Shown one piece after another: positions 37,730 through 47,875 of a stretch of 64,000 nucleotides of DNA. The stretch is from assembly GCF_945890115.1 (NCBI RefSeq), contig NZ_CAMDCK010000003.1, positions 62,001-126,000 on the forward strand, given 5' to 3'. The position numbers and the translations under genes are program-made. Source of the stretch: Sphingorhabdus sp. EL138 (GTDB lineage Bacteria > Pseudomonadota > Alphaproteobacteria > Sphingomonadales > Sphingomonadaceae). The notes beneath the pieces are model-generated. The model ran no database searches. It worked only from the letters and a program-made list of their open reading frames with translations, and was not told the origin of the DNA. Every line of letters begins with the position of its first letter. Within the stretch, counting starts at the first letter, position 1.

Positions 37730-38653
37730 ATGCCAGCGGTAAAGGCCGCCAACCCGCGCGACGTTTTCGCGGCAGAGGACTGGCGCGCCATTACCCGCCT
37801 GTCGCGTTGGCGCGGCATCTGGCTTGTGCTGCATGGTTGGATGGTGGTTGCGCTTGCGGCCTTTGGCGGCGCAGCGGCATGGGACTATCACTGGTTGGCC
37901 GGATTATTGGCAACGCCTGTGGTGCTGGCGATATTGGGCGGGCGGCAATTGGGGCTTTCGATCCTGATGCATGATGGCGCGCATGGTTTGCTGCACCCCA
38001 ACCGCAAGACCAACAACTGGCTCGGTCAATGGCCGACGGGCGCAGCGACGGGCAGCGATTTATTCGCCTATCGCACCTATCATTTGACGCACCATAAATA
38101 TACGCAGCAGCCCGAAGACCCCGACCTTTCTTTATCCGCCCCCTTCCCCACCAGCCGCGATAGCCTGCGTCGCAAGTTTATCCGCGATCTGACAGGACAG
38201 ACATTTTACAAGCAACGCCGGGCGCAATTTGCAGGCGCGTTGCGCGGGGCAAGCCCAACCGCGCACACGGTAGGCCGGTTTTTAGCCTTACAAGCCATAT
38301 TGCTGACGATATCTTTGCTCGTCTGGGGCTGGACGCCGTTTCTGCTTTGGCTGGCGGCGCTGGCCACGAGTTTTCAATTATTCCTGCGCATCCGTAACAT
38401 CGCCGAACATGCCTGCACCCCGACGGGCAGCGGCGACCCGTTCACCCATGCGCGGACCACTTATGCGGGCCTGATCGCCCGTGCGACGGTCGCGCCTTAT
38501 TGGGTCAATTATCACAGCGAGCATCATCTGTTCATGGGTGTGCCCTGCTATAATCTGGCGGCGACCCATCGCCTGCTGGGAAGCGGCGGCTATCATCCCA
38601 AGATGACGCTATCACCCCATTATCGGGATGTTCTGGCGCAAGCCGTCAACTGA
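37730..38653 (+). CDS. Fatty acid desaturase, membrane di-iron
   Basis: Membrane-bound desaturase/hydroxylase of 307 residues with hydrophobic pairs around residues 30-75 and 195-225. Three histidine boxes are present: HDGAHGLLHP, YHLTHHKYTQ and YHSEHHLFMG. It could act on phospholipid acyl chains or on a carotenoid. The FAD group of PF00487 includes both, and crtI lies 36 kb away. The end overlaps the convergent DUF1003 gene by 8 bp. Confidence 0.86.
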   Translation: MPAVKAANPRDVFAAEDWRAITRLSRWRGIWLVLHGWMVVALAAFGGAAAWDYHWLAGLLATPVVLAILGGRQLGLSILMHDGAHGLLHPNRKTNNWLGQWPTGAATGSDLFAYRTYHLTHHKYTQQPEDPDLSLSAPFPTSRDSLRRKFIRDLTGQTFYKQRRAQFAGALRGASPTAHTVGRFLALQAILLTISLLVWGWTPFLLWLAALATSFQLFLRIRNIAEHACTPTGSGDPFTHARTTYAGLIARATVAPYWVNYHSEHHLFMGVPCYNLAATHRLLGSGGYHPKMTLSPHYRDVLAQAVN

Positions 38654-39167
38654 CCGAGGGCGCACGTGCGCTTTGCCGGTCGATGATGTCCAGCAACGCG
38701 TCGATTTTTGCATGCAAGCTCAGGATTTCTAACTCGGCGCGCAAATTGACTTCATAATCATGCGCGGCGGCGATGCGGTCTTTGGCTGACTGGCGATTTT
38801 GGCTCATCATGATGATGGGCGCTTGAATCGCCGCCACCGTTGACAGCATCAAGTTGAGAAAGATGAACGGATAGGGGTCAAATGGCGTGCCCAATTTGCC
38901 CAATATCTGCGAGTTCAAAAGCATCCAGCCCAACAAGACAGCGGCAAAGACCATGATGAATTTCCATGATCCACCCACCGCCGCAACCTTGTCAGACAGC
39001 CGCTCACCAAAGGTCGACTGTTCATCGACAATATCGCCGACATCACGGCTGGTGCGCTGCGCATGGTGAATATGGTGCAGCACCTTGGCCTCTTCCGTCT
39101 CCAACTCGTCCAGCGACTTTCCAAGCAGATCAATCGCCAGTTTTTCGACGGAAGGCCGTTCTTTCAT
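38646..39167 (-). CDS. DUF1003 membrane protein
   Basis: Protein of 173 residues from ATG 39167 (MKERPSVEK); the track adds eight residues. Two transmembrane helices (WKFIMVFAAVLLGWMLL and FIFLNLMLSTVAAIQAPIIMM) are followed by the conserved QNRQSAKDRIAAAHDYEVNLRAE segment of DUF1003 and a helical C-terminus. Function is unknown. Confidence 0.85.
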   Translation of the reverse strand: MKERPSVEKLAIDLLGKSLDELETEEAKVLHHIHHAQRTSRDVGDIVDEQSTFGERLSDKVAAVGGSWKFIMVFAAVLLGWMLLNSQILGKLGTPFDPYPFIFLNLMLSTVAAIQAPIIMMSQNRQSAKDRIAAAHDYEVNLRAELEILSLHAKIDALLDIIDRQSARAPSVS

Positions 39168-39211
39168 GTCAACACTCCTGCAATGTTCCATCCGAATGGC
39201 GCGGGTCTTTT

Positions 39212-40777
39212 TTATGCAAGCGCCTCGGCGATGAGCTCGCGGCTATTGGCCAAGCCATAAAGCGCAATGAAGCTGCCCATGCGCGGTCCGGCGCTTGAAC
39301 CCAAAAGCGTTTCGTACAAGGCCTTGAACCAGTCGCGCAGATTTTCAAATCCGCCCTCTTTGCCGATTTCATAGACGATATTCTGAATATCCTCGGCGCT
39401 GGCATCGGCGGGCAATTGCGCCAGCCGCGCGTCCAATGTTTGCAAGGCCGCAATCTCGACGCCTTCGGGCTTACGCTTGTGCAGCGTCGGCGCGACGAAA
39501 TCGCGGTTATAGGCAAGCGCAATCGGGATCAATTCGGCCAGTTCCGGCGCGTTTTCCGGCGAGACATTATGGGCATAATTGCCAAGATAGGCCCAAACCT
39601 GCGCCTCGGTGGCGCCTGCCCCCATCACGCCGACAAGGTTGAGCAACAGGCCGAATGTCACTGGCGGCTGCCCCGTCGGCACTTGGCCATTGTGGACATG
39701 GTGCACAGGGTTGCCCAGCCGCTTTTCAATGGGTTGGTCATGCCATTGCGCGCGGAACTGGAAATATTCGTCCACAGCCTTTGGCACGACGCCCAAATGC
39801 AGTTGCTTGGCGCTTTTGGGTTCGCGAAAAGCGTAAAAGGCAACGCTGTTTTCGGTGCCATATTTCAACCAATCCTCCAGCGCGAGGCCATTGCCCTTGG
39901 ACTTGGAAATCTTCTCGCCCTTTTCATCGAGGAACATTTCGTAAATCAGGCTTTCGGGCGGCCGTCCGCCCAGTACGCGCGCGATTTTGCCCGACTGCAC
40001 GCCGCTGTCGGTCAAATCCTTGCCATACATTTCATAATCGACGCCCAACGCGACCCAGCGCATCGCCCAGTCGACCTTCCATTGTAGCTTTGACTGGCCG
40101 CCCAGAACCGATTGCGTGACCATGTCGCCATCATCATCGAAACGGATAAGGCCAGCCTCGGCATCGATAACCTCAACCGGCACCTGAAGCACAACGCCGC
40201 TCTTTGCGCTGATCGGCAATATCGGCGAATAGGTCGCGGCCCGTTCCTTGCGCAACGTCGGCAACATGATGTCCATTATGCCCTGATAATTGCGCAGCAC
40301 ATTTTTCAAGGCATCGTCAAACGCGCCGCTTTCATATTGCGACGATGAGGAGATGAATTCATATTCAAAACCAAACTGGTCCAGAAAATCGCGCAGCATC
40401 GCATTATTATGCGCGGCAAAGCTTTCGAACTTTTCAAACGGATCGGGGATGCGCGACAAGGGCTTGCCCAAATGTTCGGCGAGCATTGCTTGGTTGGGCA
40501 CATTGTCCGGCACCTTGCGCAGGCCATCCATATCGTCCGAAAATTCGATCAAGCGCGACGGCGCATCGGACAGGGTCTGGAACGCATTGCGCACCATCGT
40601 CGTGCGCAGCACTTCGTTAAAGGTGCCGATATGCGGCAAGCCCGACGGGCCATAGCCACATTCGAAGACAATCGCCTGACCATCGGCCTTGCCATGGGGA
40701 TAGCGTTTCAGCAAACGCCGCGCCTCTTCATAAGGCCAGGCTTTTGATGCCAATGCTATGTCCCGGTGGTCAGTCAC
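39212..40777 (-). CDS. lysS: Class I lysyl-tRNA synthetase
   Basis: Charges tRNA-Lys; archaeal-type class I enzyme (also called lysK) that replaces class II LysRS in many alphaproteobacteria. The HIGH-type motif is in GPSGLPHIGTFNE and the KMSKS-type motif in EKISKSKGNGL, with the helical anticodon-binding domain after residue ~370. I use GTG 40777 (VTDHRDIALASKAWPYEEAR, 521 residues), preceded by GAAAGAG. The track's 40852 start would run into the divergent helicase gene. Confidence 0.92.
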   Translation of the reverse strand: MTDHRDIALASKAWPYEEARRLLKRYPHGKADGQAIVFECGYGPSGLPHIGTFNEVLRTTMVRNAFQTLSDAPSRLIEFSDDMDGLRKVPDNVPNQAMLAEHLGKPLSRIPDPFEKFESFAAHNNAMLRDFLDQFGFEYEFISSSSQYESGAFDDALKNVLRNYQGIMDIMLPTLRKERAATYSPILPISAKSGVVLQVPVEVIDAEAGLIRFDDDGDMVTQSVLGGQSKLQWKVDWAMRWVALGVDYEMYGKDLTDSGVQSGKIARVLGGRPPESLIYEMFLDEKGEKISKSKGNGLALEDWLKYGTENSVAFYAFREPKSAKQLHLGVVPKAVDEYFQFRAQWHDQPIEKRLGNPVHHVHNGQVPTGQPPVTFGLLLNLVGVMGAGATEAQVWAYLGNYAHNVSPENAPELAELIPIALAYNRDFVAPTLHKRKPEGVEIAALQTLDARLAQLPADASAEDIQNIVYEIGKEGGFENLRDWFKALYETLLGSSAGPRMGSFIALYGLANSRELIAEALA

Positions 40778-40815
40778 ATGTTGCTCTTTCGTTCCAAATA
40801 CGCCTATCAGGGCTG

Positions 40816-43551
40816 ATGGAAACTCCACTAGCCTTTCCTGCGCTCCATGCAAGCCATGCCGGTATTTGGATGGGCAACAGCGACGGGCATCTGCAAACCA
40901 TAAGCAAAGGCGAGGCGGCGGGCCGCGCGGCGGAAACGCCGATGGTCATGCTGAATGCGCCCTTGGTCGCACAAAGGCTTGGCTATCCCGATTTGTCAGG
41001 GCTAGACCTTCTGGAGCTATATGCCTTTGTCTATCCGGCGCGCTTTGCCGTGCCGACGCCGAAGGGACTGGCGAAGACCTTAGACTTGCCAGCGCCCGCA
41101 ACAGACCAAGAGGTTCCGTTGTTCTTACTGCGCGCCACGCGCAAGTTGCTGTCGGTGCTCGGCGACCCAGATTGGGCCGAACGCGAAGGCGCGTGGGATT
41201 CGGCGCAAGCGTTGATGCGGCTGCGTTGGCCATGGGCCAATCTGGTGCTGGCCGCACTCAAAAAGCCCGAGCGCCCTGAACGCTGGCTGTTCAGCCGCTT
41301 GCCCGAATGGGAGGAAGCCGCACCGCGCACCCCGCCCCGCGTCGTGACGTTACAGGCCGATGCCGTGCAAGAACGCTTGGCATCTTTGGTCGGCGGCTCT
41401 GCAGAAACGCGGCAGGGCCAGCGCGATTTTGCGCAAGCGGCGGCGGACATTTTCGCGCCGCGCAAGGGCAAGGGCGAACCGCATATGCTGCTGGCGGAGG
41501 CTGGCACGGGTATTGGCAAGACGCTGGGTTATCTGGCCCCTGCCAGCCTGTGGGCGACCGCCGCCGATGGCACAGTGTGGATTTCCACCTTTACCAAGGC
41601 GCTGCAACGGCAATTGGTGCGCGAGGCAAAGCGCATTTACCCCGAACATGCAACATTCAAATCCAAGGTCGTGGTCCGCAAGGGGCGCGAAAATTATCTG
41701 TGCCTTCTGAATCTGGAGGATGCCTTGCAAGGCGGCTTTGCCGGACGTGCGGCCATCCTTGCGCATTTGGTCGCGCGCTGGGCGGCTTATTCGCATGATG
41801 GTGATATGATCGGCGGCGATTTGCCCGGCTGGTTGCCGACCTTGTTCCGGCGCAATGGCTCTACCGCTTTGACCGACCGGCGCGGCGAATGCATTTATGC
41901 CGGATGCCCGCATTATAAAAAATGCTTCATTGAACGCGCTGCGCGGTCGTCGGTGCAGGCCGAACTCGTTATCGCCAATCACGCTTTGATGATGGTCAAC
42001 GCCGCGCGCGGACGGGACGAACAGAACCGGCCAAGCCGGATCATTTTTGATGAAGGTCATCATCTGTTTGATGCCGCTGATTCCATGTTTGCCGCCGCGC
42101 TGACGGGTCAAGAAACGATTGAGTTGCGCCGCTGGGTCATTGGTCCCGAAGGCAAAGCGCGCGGGCGGCGGCGCGGGCTTTCGGCGCGGCTGGCCGATGT
42201 TGCGTCTTATGATGAAGAGGGCGGCTTGGCCATTGAAATGGCGCGCGTCGCTGCTGAGGCTTTGCCCGGCGACGGATGGCTTGCGCGTTTGGCCGAGGGC
42301 ATGCCGTCCGGGCCAATCGAACGATTATTGGCCGCGATCCGCGCGATGGTATTTGCCCGCGACGAAAGCAATGCGACCGAAAGCGGCTATGGGCTGGAGA
42401 CCGAGCTTGCCGACCCTGACCCGCGCGTCATTGACGCCGCCGCCGATGCCGCAACCGCCCTAGAAGCTCTGGCAAGGCCGCTGACGGTGCTGGGGCAGCG
42501 ATTGGAGGCGATGATAGCCGACCCGCCCGATTGGCTCGATGGCAGCGCCCGTGCACGCGTGGAAGGGGCAACCGCAGGCCTAAGCTGGCGCATCGACACA
42601 TTGCGCGCCTGGATATCGATGTTGGCGCGCGCCGTTGGCCCTGTTGACCCCGAATATGTCGACTGGCTGGCGATTGACCGGTTTGAAGGGCGCGAAATGG
42701 ATATTGGCATGCACCGCCGATGGCTCGACCCCATGAAACCCGTGGCGGAAATCGTGCTGAAGCCAAGCCATGGCGTGCTGGCCACCTCAGCAACCTTGCG
42801 CAGTGGCGGCGACTGGCAAAATGCCGAGGCGCGGACCGGGGCAAGTCATCTGGATAAGCCAGCGACGCATTTTTCGGCGATCAGCCCGTTTGACTATAAA
42901 GCGCAGGCCGAAGTCCTGATCGTCACCGACATTAAAAAGGGCGATGCGGCCGCCTTGGCCGGGGCTTATGCCGCGTTGATCACCGCGTCCGGCGGCGGCG
43001 TGCTCGGCCTATTTACCGCGATACGGCGCTTGCGTTCTACTTATGCGCGCATCGCCGACCGCTTGGCCCGCGACGGTCTGCCTTTATATGCGCAACATGT
43101 GGACCCCATTGATACCGGAACACTGGTCGACATATTCCGCGATGACCCCCATGCAAGCTTGCTTGGCACCGACGCCCTGCGCGACGGGGTGGACGTTCCT
43201 GGCCATTCGCTGCGGATGGTGGTCATGGAGCAAATTCCGTGGCCCCGCCCTGACATATTACACCGCGCGCGGCGTTTGAAACATGGCGGTATGGAATATG
43301 ATGACCGCATCATCCGCGCAAAAATGGCGCAGGCCTTTGGCCGCCTGATCCGCAGCGCCAAGGACAAAGGCCATTTTGTGCTGCTGTCATCGGCGGTACC
43401 AAGCCGGCTGCTGTCCGCATTCCCGCCGGGCACACCCATTCGCCGGGTGACGTTGGAGGAAGCGGTGAATTCTGTGAAATCAGGTCTTTCGTCTGACACA
43501 AATTTACGGCAGGACACAATAGACACGTTGGAAGCGAGCAACCCGATTTGA
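40816..43551 (+). CDS. Rad3/DinG-like Fe-S superfamily 2 DNA helicase
   Basis: ATP-dependent 5'-3' helicase of 911 residues from ATG 40816. Walker A LAEAGTGIGKTLGY is near residue 240. The four iron-sulfur cysteines lie between ENYLCLLN and GECIYAGCPHYKKCF. The DEAH-box variant RIIFDEGHHLFD is near 415, and helicase C motifs (LLGTDALRDGVDVPG, KMAQAFGRLIRS) close the protein. A long N-terminal extension of about 200 residues precedes the motor. It is coupled by TTGA to a SixA-like gene. Confidence 0.9.
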   Translation: METPLAFPALHASHAGIWMGNSDGHLQTISKGEAAGRAAETPMVMLNAPLVAQRLGYPDLSGLDLLELYAFVYPARFAVPTPKGLAKTLDLPAPATDQEVPLFLLRATRKLLSVLGDPDWAEREGAWDSAQALMRLRWPWANLVLAALKKPERPERWLFSRLPEWEEAAPRTPPRVVTLQADAVQERLASLVGGSAETRQGQRDFAQAAADIFAPRKGKGEPHMLLAEAGTGIGKTLGYLAPASLWATAADGTVWISTFTKALQRQLVREAKRIYPEHATFKSKVVVRKGRENYLCLLNLEDALQGGFAGRAAILAHLVARWAAYSHDGDMIGGDLPGWLPTLFRRNGSTALTDRRGECIYAGCPHYKKCFIERAARSSVQAELVIANHALMMVNAARGRDEQNRPSRIIFDEGHHLFDAADSMFAAALTGQETIELRRWVIGPEGKARGRRRGLSARLADVASYDEEGGLAIEMARVAAEALPGDGWLARLAEGMPSGPIERLLAAIRAMVFARDESNATESGYGLETELADPDPRVIDAAADAATALEALARPLTVLGQRLEAMIADPPDWLDGSARARVEGATAGLSWRIDTLRAWISMLARAVGPVDPEYVDWLAIDRFEGREMDIGMHRRWLDPMKPVAEIVLKPSHGVLATSATLRSGGDWQNAEARTGASHLDKPATHFSAISPFDYKAQAEVLIVTDIKKGDAAALAGAYAALITASGGGVLGLFTAIRRLRSTYARIADRLARDGLPLYAQHVDPIDTGTLVDIFRDDPHASLLGTDALRDGVDVPGHSLRMVVMEQIPWPRPDILHRARRLKHGGMEYDDRIIRAKMAQAFGRLIRSAKDKGHFVLLSSAVPSRLLSAFPPGTPIRRVTLEEAVNSVKSGLSSDTNLRQDTIDTLEASNPI

Positions 43552-44093
43552 CCTTCACCCTTACCTTGTTCCGCCATGCCAAATCGAGTTGGGATGACGC
43601 CGTCCCGCGCGACTTTGACCGTCCGCTTAATAAGCGCGGCGAAAGGGCGGCGATCACCATGGGCGTCTGGGTAAAACGCAATGGTTTGACCTTTGACCAT
43701 GTGGTTGCAAGTCCCGCCGTGCGCGTGATTGATACCATTGATCAATTTGTAAAGGGCACCGGCGGACGCATGGAGCCCAATTGGGACCGCCGTATTTATC
43801 TGGCGTCCTCTGCGACGTTGATGGACGTGCTGCGCGATCAGGCCGACGAACATAAAAATCTTTTGATGGTCGGGCATAATCCGGGGCTAGAGGATCTTGT
43901 GTTCGACATTTGCCCCGATGATGGCAGTTCCCCTTTACGCGATTTGGTGTGGGAGAAATATCCCACAGCCGCCATTGCGCGGTTGGCGTTGAACATCACG
44001 CGTTGGGCCGATGTTGATCGCAAATGTGGGCAGCTCACGCACTTCATCCGGCCCCGTGATCTCGACCCCGAACTCGGACCCGAGGACGAATGA
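43548..44093 (+). CDS. SixA-like histidine phosphatase
   Basis: Phosphohistidine/phosphoester phosphatase of 181 residues with TTG start overlapping the helicase stop (TTGA). The catalytic motif LFRHAKSSWDD (RHG variant RHA), VASPAVRVIDT and the second His in LLMVGHNPGLEDL are typical of SixA, which dephosphorylates phosphohistidine in Hpt domains. It is the middle gene of a helicase-sixA-GNAT unit. Confidence 0.88.
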   Translation: MTFTLTLFRHAKSSWDDAVPRDFDRPLNKRGERAAITMGVWVKRNGLTFDHVVASPAVRVIDTIDQFVKGTGGRMEPNWDRRIYLASSATLMDVLRDQADEHKNLLMVGHNPGLEDLVFDICPDDGSSPLRDLVWEKYPTAAIARLALNITRWADVDRKCGQLTHFIRPRDLDPELGPEDE

Positions 44094-44611
44094 CACCCAT
44101 TTTGTGGCGCACGGCCGATGCCGGTGATGCCGAAGCGCTCGCGTATTTGGGTGCGGCGACTTTCATGACAACTTTCGCCTTTGACCATCCCGGCCAAGCG
44201 ATGATGGAACATCTGCGGCACGCACATAGCGCCGAATATTATGCTTCCGCGCTCCGCGATCCGGCTTATGATATCTTGCTGGGCGAAACCCCGCTTGGCG
44301 CGCCTGTCGGCTATGCCATGGTCACGCCGCCGTCCCATCCTGCGTTGCAGCAAGATGGCGACATCGAACTGAAACGCATCTATTTGCTGGCACCTTGGCA
44401 AGGCAGTGGTAACGGCAAAGACCTGTTAGAGCGGGTTTTTGCAGTGGCCGAAAAACGCCTGGCACAACGCCTATTGCTGTCCGTCTACGAAAAAAATGTC
44501 CGCGCCATTGGCTTTTACGAACGGGCCGGCTTTGCGGCGATTGGTGAAACGGTCTTCATGGTCGGCCCAGTGCCATTCCGCGACTTGGTCTACGCCCAGA
44601 ATATGGATTAG
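44090..44611 (+). CDS. GNAT-family N-acetyltransferase
   Basis: Acetyl-CoA-dependent acetyltransferase of 173 residues. Motif A is visible as [23 protein letters not shown] (Q/R-x-x-G-x-G) and motif B as [17 protein letters not shown]. Substrate unknown. ATGA overlap with the SixA-like gene shows co-translation, and the 3' end overlaps convergent merR by 4 bp. Confidence 0.87.
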   Translation: MTPILWRTADAGDAEALAYLGAATFMTTFAFDHPGQAMMEHLRHAHSAEYYASALRDPAYDILLGETPLGAPVGYAMVTPPSHPALQQDGDIELKRIYLLAPWQGSGNGKDLLERVFAVAEKRLAQRLLLSVYEKNVRAIGFYERAGFAAIGETVFMVGPVPFRDLVYAQNMD

Positions 44612-44973
44612 GCCGCCGCCAAAGCAGACGCCAGTCGGTCGCGCACCGCCTGCAAAGGGCCAAAGTCAAACGCCGCAACGGGCGATTGCATGGGCGCTGG
44701 CGTAGGTGCCTGCGCAGGCGCCGGCTGTGCCCCGCCTTCCGTCAGAAAACGGCGCGCGCCCTTCACGGTATAGCCTTCTTCATATAATAAGCGGTGGATG
44801 CTGAGCAGCAGGGCCACATCTTCGGGGCGATATAGCCGCCGGCCACCCGCCCGCGTAAGCGGCTTCAACATGGGAAATTGTTCTTCCCAATAACGCAATA
44901 CATGGGTGCGAACGCCCAAAGCCTCTGCCATTTCACCAATATTACGGAAGGCATCGGCCGATTTTTCACGCAT
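44608..44973 (-). CDS. MerR-family transcriptional regulator
   Basis: DNA-binding protein of 121 residues. The N-terminal winged HTH is clear ([46 protein letters not shown]). The C-terminus is Ala/Pro-rich with no metal-binding cysteines, so it is not a metal sensor. It ends the rpmF-plsX-fabH-ihfA-merR cluster, a position conserved in alphaproteobacteria. Confidence 0.9.
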   Translation of the reverse strand: MREKSADAFRNIGEMAEALGVRTHVLRYWEEQFPMLKPLTRAGGRRLYRPEDVALLLSIHRLLYEEGYTVKGARRFLTEGGAQPAPAQAPTPAPMQSPVAAFDFGPLQAVRDRLASALAAA

Positions 44974-44978
44974 GAAAG

Positions 44979-45269
44979 TTATTTAACCTTTTGACGCATG
45001 CCTTGGCTTGCACGGAATGTAAGAACCCGGCGCGGCGTGATTGGCACTTCCACACCCGTTTTCGGGTTGCGTCCGATACGCTCGGATTTGTCCCGAAGAA
45101 CAAAGGTGCCAAAACCAGAAATTTTGACATTGTCACCATTCAGTAAAGCAGTGGTCATATGGTTAAGTATTGATTCGACCATCGCGGCGGCGTCCGCGCG
45201 CGACAAACCGATTTGACGGTTAAGCATCTCGGCCAAATCGGCACGTGTTAATGTTCCTGCTTCAGCCAT
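44979..45269 (-). CDS. ihfA: Integration host factor subunit alpha
   Basis: Nucleoid-associated DNA-bending protein of 96 residues. [24 protein letters not shown] and the DNA-intercalating arm [18 protein letters not shown] are typical of IHF-alpha rather than HU. merR starts 5 bp downstream. The 86-bp gap to fabH may hold its own promoter. Confidence 0.92.
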   Translation of the reverse strand: MAEAGTLTRADLAEMLNRQIGLSRADAAAMVESILNHMTTALLNGDNVKISGFGTFVLRDKSERIGRNPKTGVEVPITPRRVLTFRASQGMRQKVK

Positions 45270-45355
45270 ATTCGTCTCCGGACCTCGACTTGTATTGGTA
45301 AAATAAGACCATACATTAGAATTTCAATTTGTAAAATAGTGATGTTATCGGAAAT

Positions 45356-46324
45356 CTACATCCGTATGATGGATGCGCCCCAGGTGAATCCACCACCCAT
45401 TGCTTCCAAAACAACAATGTCCCCTATTTTGATCCGGCCATCGCGCACCGCGACATCTAAGGCCAATGGAACCGACGCTGCCGATGTATTTGCATGCTGA
45501 TCAACGGTGAGGACAACTTTGCTGGGATCGAGCGCCAGCTTCTTGGCCGTTGCCTCAATAATCCGGGCATTTGCCTGATGCGGAACGACCCAATCGATAT
45601 CGGCTGGCGTCAATTCTGTCGCGGCCAGCACCTCATGCAATACATTGGTGAGATTGGTCACGGCATGGCGGAACACCTCGCGTCCCTTCATCCGCAATTT
45701 GCCGACGGTGCCCGTCGTGGATGGACCGCCATCGACATATAATAATGCATTATGTTGGCCATCGGCATGCAATTTGGTCGCCAGCGCGCCGCGCGTTCCC
45801 ACTTCGCCTGACAACACAACCGCGCCAGCGCCGTCGCCAAATAATACGCAAGTCGTGCGGTCTTCCCAGTCCAATATGCGGCTAAAGGTTTCGGCCCCGA
45901 TGACCAATGCATTATGGGCGGACCCTGCGCGGATCATGCTTTCCGCGACGGAAAAGGCATAGAGGAAGCCCGAGCACACCGCTGCCACATCAAAGGCAAC
46001 GCCGCCATTGCAGCCAAGCGCATGTTGCACAATGGTGGCAGAAGCAGGAAATGTCTGGTCGGGCGTTGCGGTCGCCAAAATGATCAGATCAATGTCACAG
46101 GCCGACATGCCAGCCGCGTCCAGCGCCCGGCGCGATGCTTCGATTGCGAGGCTGGAGGTTGTTTCATCAGGCTCGGCAATGTGCCGGAACTTTATACCTG
46201 TCCGCTCGGTAATCCATTCGTCGGTCGTATCGACCTTATTGGCCAGATCTGCGTTCGACACGCGGTTGCGTGGAAGCGCCGACCCAGTGCCCTTGATAAC
46301 GGCACGAAGAGCGACTTCGGTCAC
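45356..46324 (-). CDS. fabH: 3-oxoacyl-ACP synthase III
   Basis: Initiates fatty acid synthesis by condensing acetyl-CoA with malonyl-ACP, 322 residues. The catalytic triad is Cys117 ([11 protein letters not shown]), His in [10 protein letters not shown] and Asn in [13 protein letters not shown] start overlaps the plsX stop (GTGA). Confidence 0.96.
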   Translation of the reverse strand: MTEVALRAVIKGTGSALPRNRVSNADLANKVDTTDEWITERTGIKFRHIAEPDETTSSLAIEASRRALDAAGMSACDIDLIILATATPDQTFPASATIVQHALGCNGGVAFDVAAVCSGFLYAFSVAESMIRAGSAHNALVIGAETFSRILDWEDRTTCVLFGDGAGAVVLSGEVGTRGALATKLHADGQHNALLYVDGGPSTTGTVGKLRMKGREVFRHAVTNLTNVLHEVLAATELTPADIDWVVPHQANARIIEATAKKLALDPSKVVLTVDQHANTSAASVPLALDVAVRDGRIKIGDIVVLEAMGGGFTWGASIIRM

Positions 46325-47346
46325 GCGGCCTGTATCCGCGCAAGATCTTGCGTGATGCGCGCCGTGATATCTTCTTCAACCAATCTGGCAGCCACCTCGA
46401 CGGCATGGGCCACGCCCTTGATGTTGGCGCTGCCATGGCTTTTGACGACCACACCATTCAACCCCAGGAACACCGCGCCATTATGATTATTGGGGTCAAG
46501 ATGATGCCGCAGCAATTCGGTGGCGGGACGCGAAACCAGAAATCCGAATTTCGAACGGATGGAGCTGGTGAACGCCCGGCGCAAAAGATCGGTTACGAAA
46601 CGGGCCGTGCCTTCGATCGATTTCAACGCGATGTTGCCCGTGAAACCATCGCAGACCACAACATCGCATTCGCCGCGGTTAATCTTGTCGGCCTCAACAA
46701 AGCCTTGAAAATCCATATGCAGGGCGGTTGCATCGCGTAAATGCTGCGCCGCGTCCCGCAGTTGATCGGTGCCCTTCATTTCCTCGGTACCGATATTCAA
46801 CAAGCGGACACGCGGGCGGTCAAAGCCGAAGATGATACGCGAATAGGCCGCACCCATGATGGCAAACTGGACAAGGTTTTTCGCCTCACACTCGGTGTTT
46901 GCGCCCAAATCGAGCATCACCACATCTGTGTCTTCAAGCGTTGGCAGCAAGGCGGAAAGTGCTGGCCGGTCGATGCCGGGCATCGTGCGCAGGGCAAGTT
47001 TGGCGGTGGCCATTAAGGCGCCGGTATTGCCGCCGCTCACGGCGGCGCTGGCATGGCCAGACTTCACGGCATTGATGGCCATGCCCATGGAACTGGTCTT
47101 GGCCTTGCGCAAGGCGGCGCTAACCTTGTCATCGGCGGTAATGACAATATCGCTATGCAGGATTTCGGAGGCAGCGCGCAGATTGGGATGCTTAACAAGC
47201 GCAGATTTAATCTGCGTTTCGTCACCTACCAATAAGAATTGGAAGTTTGCATGCCGGTGCCGTGCCAAAGCCGCGCCTGCGACCATCACCGCGACGCCTT
47301 CATCGCCGCCCATCGCGTCAATGGCGATACGCGGTTTCATCGACAC
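46321..47346 (-). CDS. plsX: Phosphate acyltransferase PlsX
   Basis: Converts acyl-ACP to acyl-phosphate for phospholipid synthesis, 341 residues. [19 protein letters not shown], the [14 protein letters not shown] loop and [17 protein letters not shown] are characteristic. GTG 47346 is favoured over ATG 47340 because AAGGAGAA lies at correct spacing from the GTG. It couples translationally to fabH, linking ribosomal protein, phospholipid and fatty acid synthesis. Confidence 0.95.
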   Translation of the reverse strand: MSMKPRIAIDAMGGDEGVAVMVAGAALARHRHANFQFLLVGDETQIKSALVKHPNLRAASEILHSDIVITADDKVSAALRKAKTSSMGMAINAVKSGHASAAVSGGNTGALMATAKLALRTMPGIDRPALSALLPTLEDTDVVMLDLGANTECEAKNLVQFAIMGAAYSRIIFGFDRPRVRLLNIGTEEMKGTDQLRDAAQHLRDATALHMDFQGFVEADKINRGECDVVVCDGFTGNIALKSIEGTARFVTDLLRRAFTSSIRSKFGFLVSRPATELLRHHLDPNNHNGAVFLGLNGVVVKSHGSANIKGVAHAVEVAARLVEEDITARITQDLARIQAA

Positions 47347-47368
47347 CAGCTATTCTCCTTGAACAGGA

Positions 47369-47545
47369 TTAGGCGACTGCTACCACTTCGCGGCCATTAT
47401 AATGGCCGCACGCATCGCACAGATGATGTGGACGCTTTAGTTCGCCGCAATTGGCGCATTCTTGGTACGCAGCAACCTTAAGCGAATCATGGCTACGGCG
47501 CATGCCGCGCTTCGAAGGGGATGTTTTTCTTTTGGGGACAGCCAT
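47369..47545 (-). CDS. rpmF: 50S ribosomal protein L32
   Basis: Not in the ORF track because it is only 58 residues. The minus-strand frame reads [20 protein letters not shown] and ends in a zinc-ribbon with CANC (Cys30, Cys33) and CDAC (Cys43, Cys46), a four-cysteine L32. It lies 22 bp upstream of plsX, the usual rpmF-plsX pairing. Confidence 0.96.
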   Translation of the reverse strand: MAVPKRKTSPSKRGMRRSHDSLKVAAYQECANCGELKRPHHLCDACGHYNGREVVAVA

Positions 47546-47875
47546 TTCGGCACCTGTTCCATTTCAAAATCAATAAGTTCTAGGCCATGCTAGGCGAAAG
47601 AGATGGTCGTGGCAAGTAATCGCCAGAATCGGCCTCATTCATCCGCACATGTCTGTGTGAGCGGCGCGATATACTTGTTTTTCGGTGCTTTGCAAGCCGA
47701 GAGATAGCAGTTAGGGTTAGGACCACTTAAATGTACCTTCGTGGTTTGAAGCCATACTGTTCAATGCAAGGCGGCAAGCGCAGGGCTTAGTGGTTCTAAG
47801 TCCAAGCTTGCCAACGCGGCAATGGACAAAATGGGTCAAATCCGAAGGACGTCAGCACAAACTGGGAGAGAATAT
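47546..47875. other. 330-bp intergenic region with a structured element
   Basis: No protein-coding frame is convincing. The part next to rpmF should contain its promoter. From about 47690 the sequence becomes repeat-like and contains a long hairpin at 47773-47812, followed by a Shine-Dalgarno for the MAPEG gene. Confidence 0.5.
47773..47812 (+). repeat. Two-tier hairpin, REP-like intergenic element
   Basis: Outer arms GGCAAGC/GCTTGCC (7 bp) and inner arms GGGCTTAG/CTAAGTCC (8 bp with one G-T) are separated by a GCA/AA internal loop and capped by TGGTT. No T-run follows, so it is not an intrinsic terminator. Only one copy is in this window. Confidence 0.5.
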
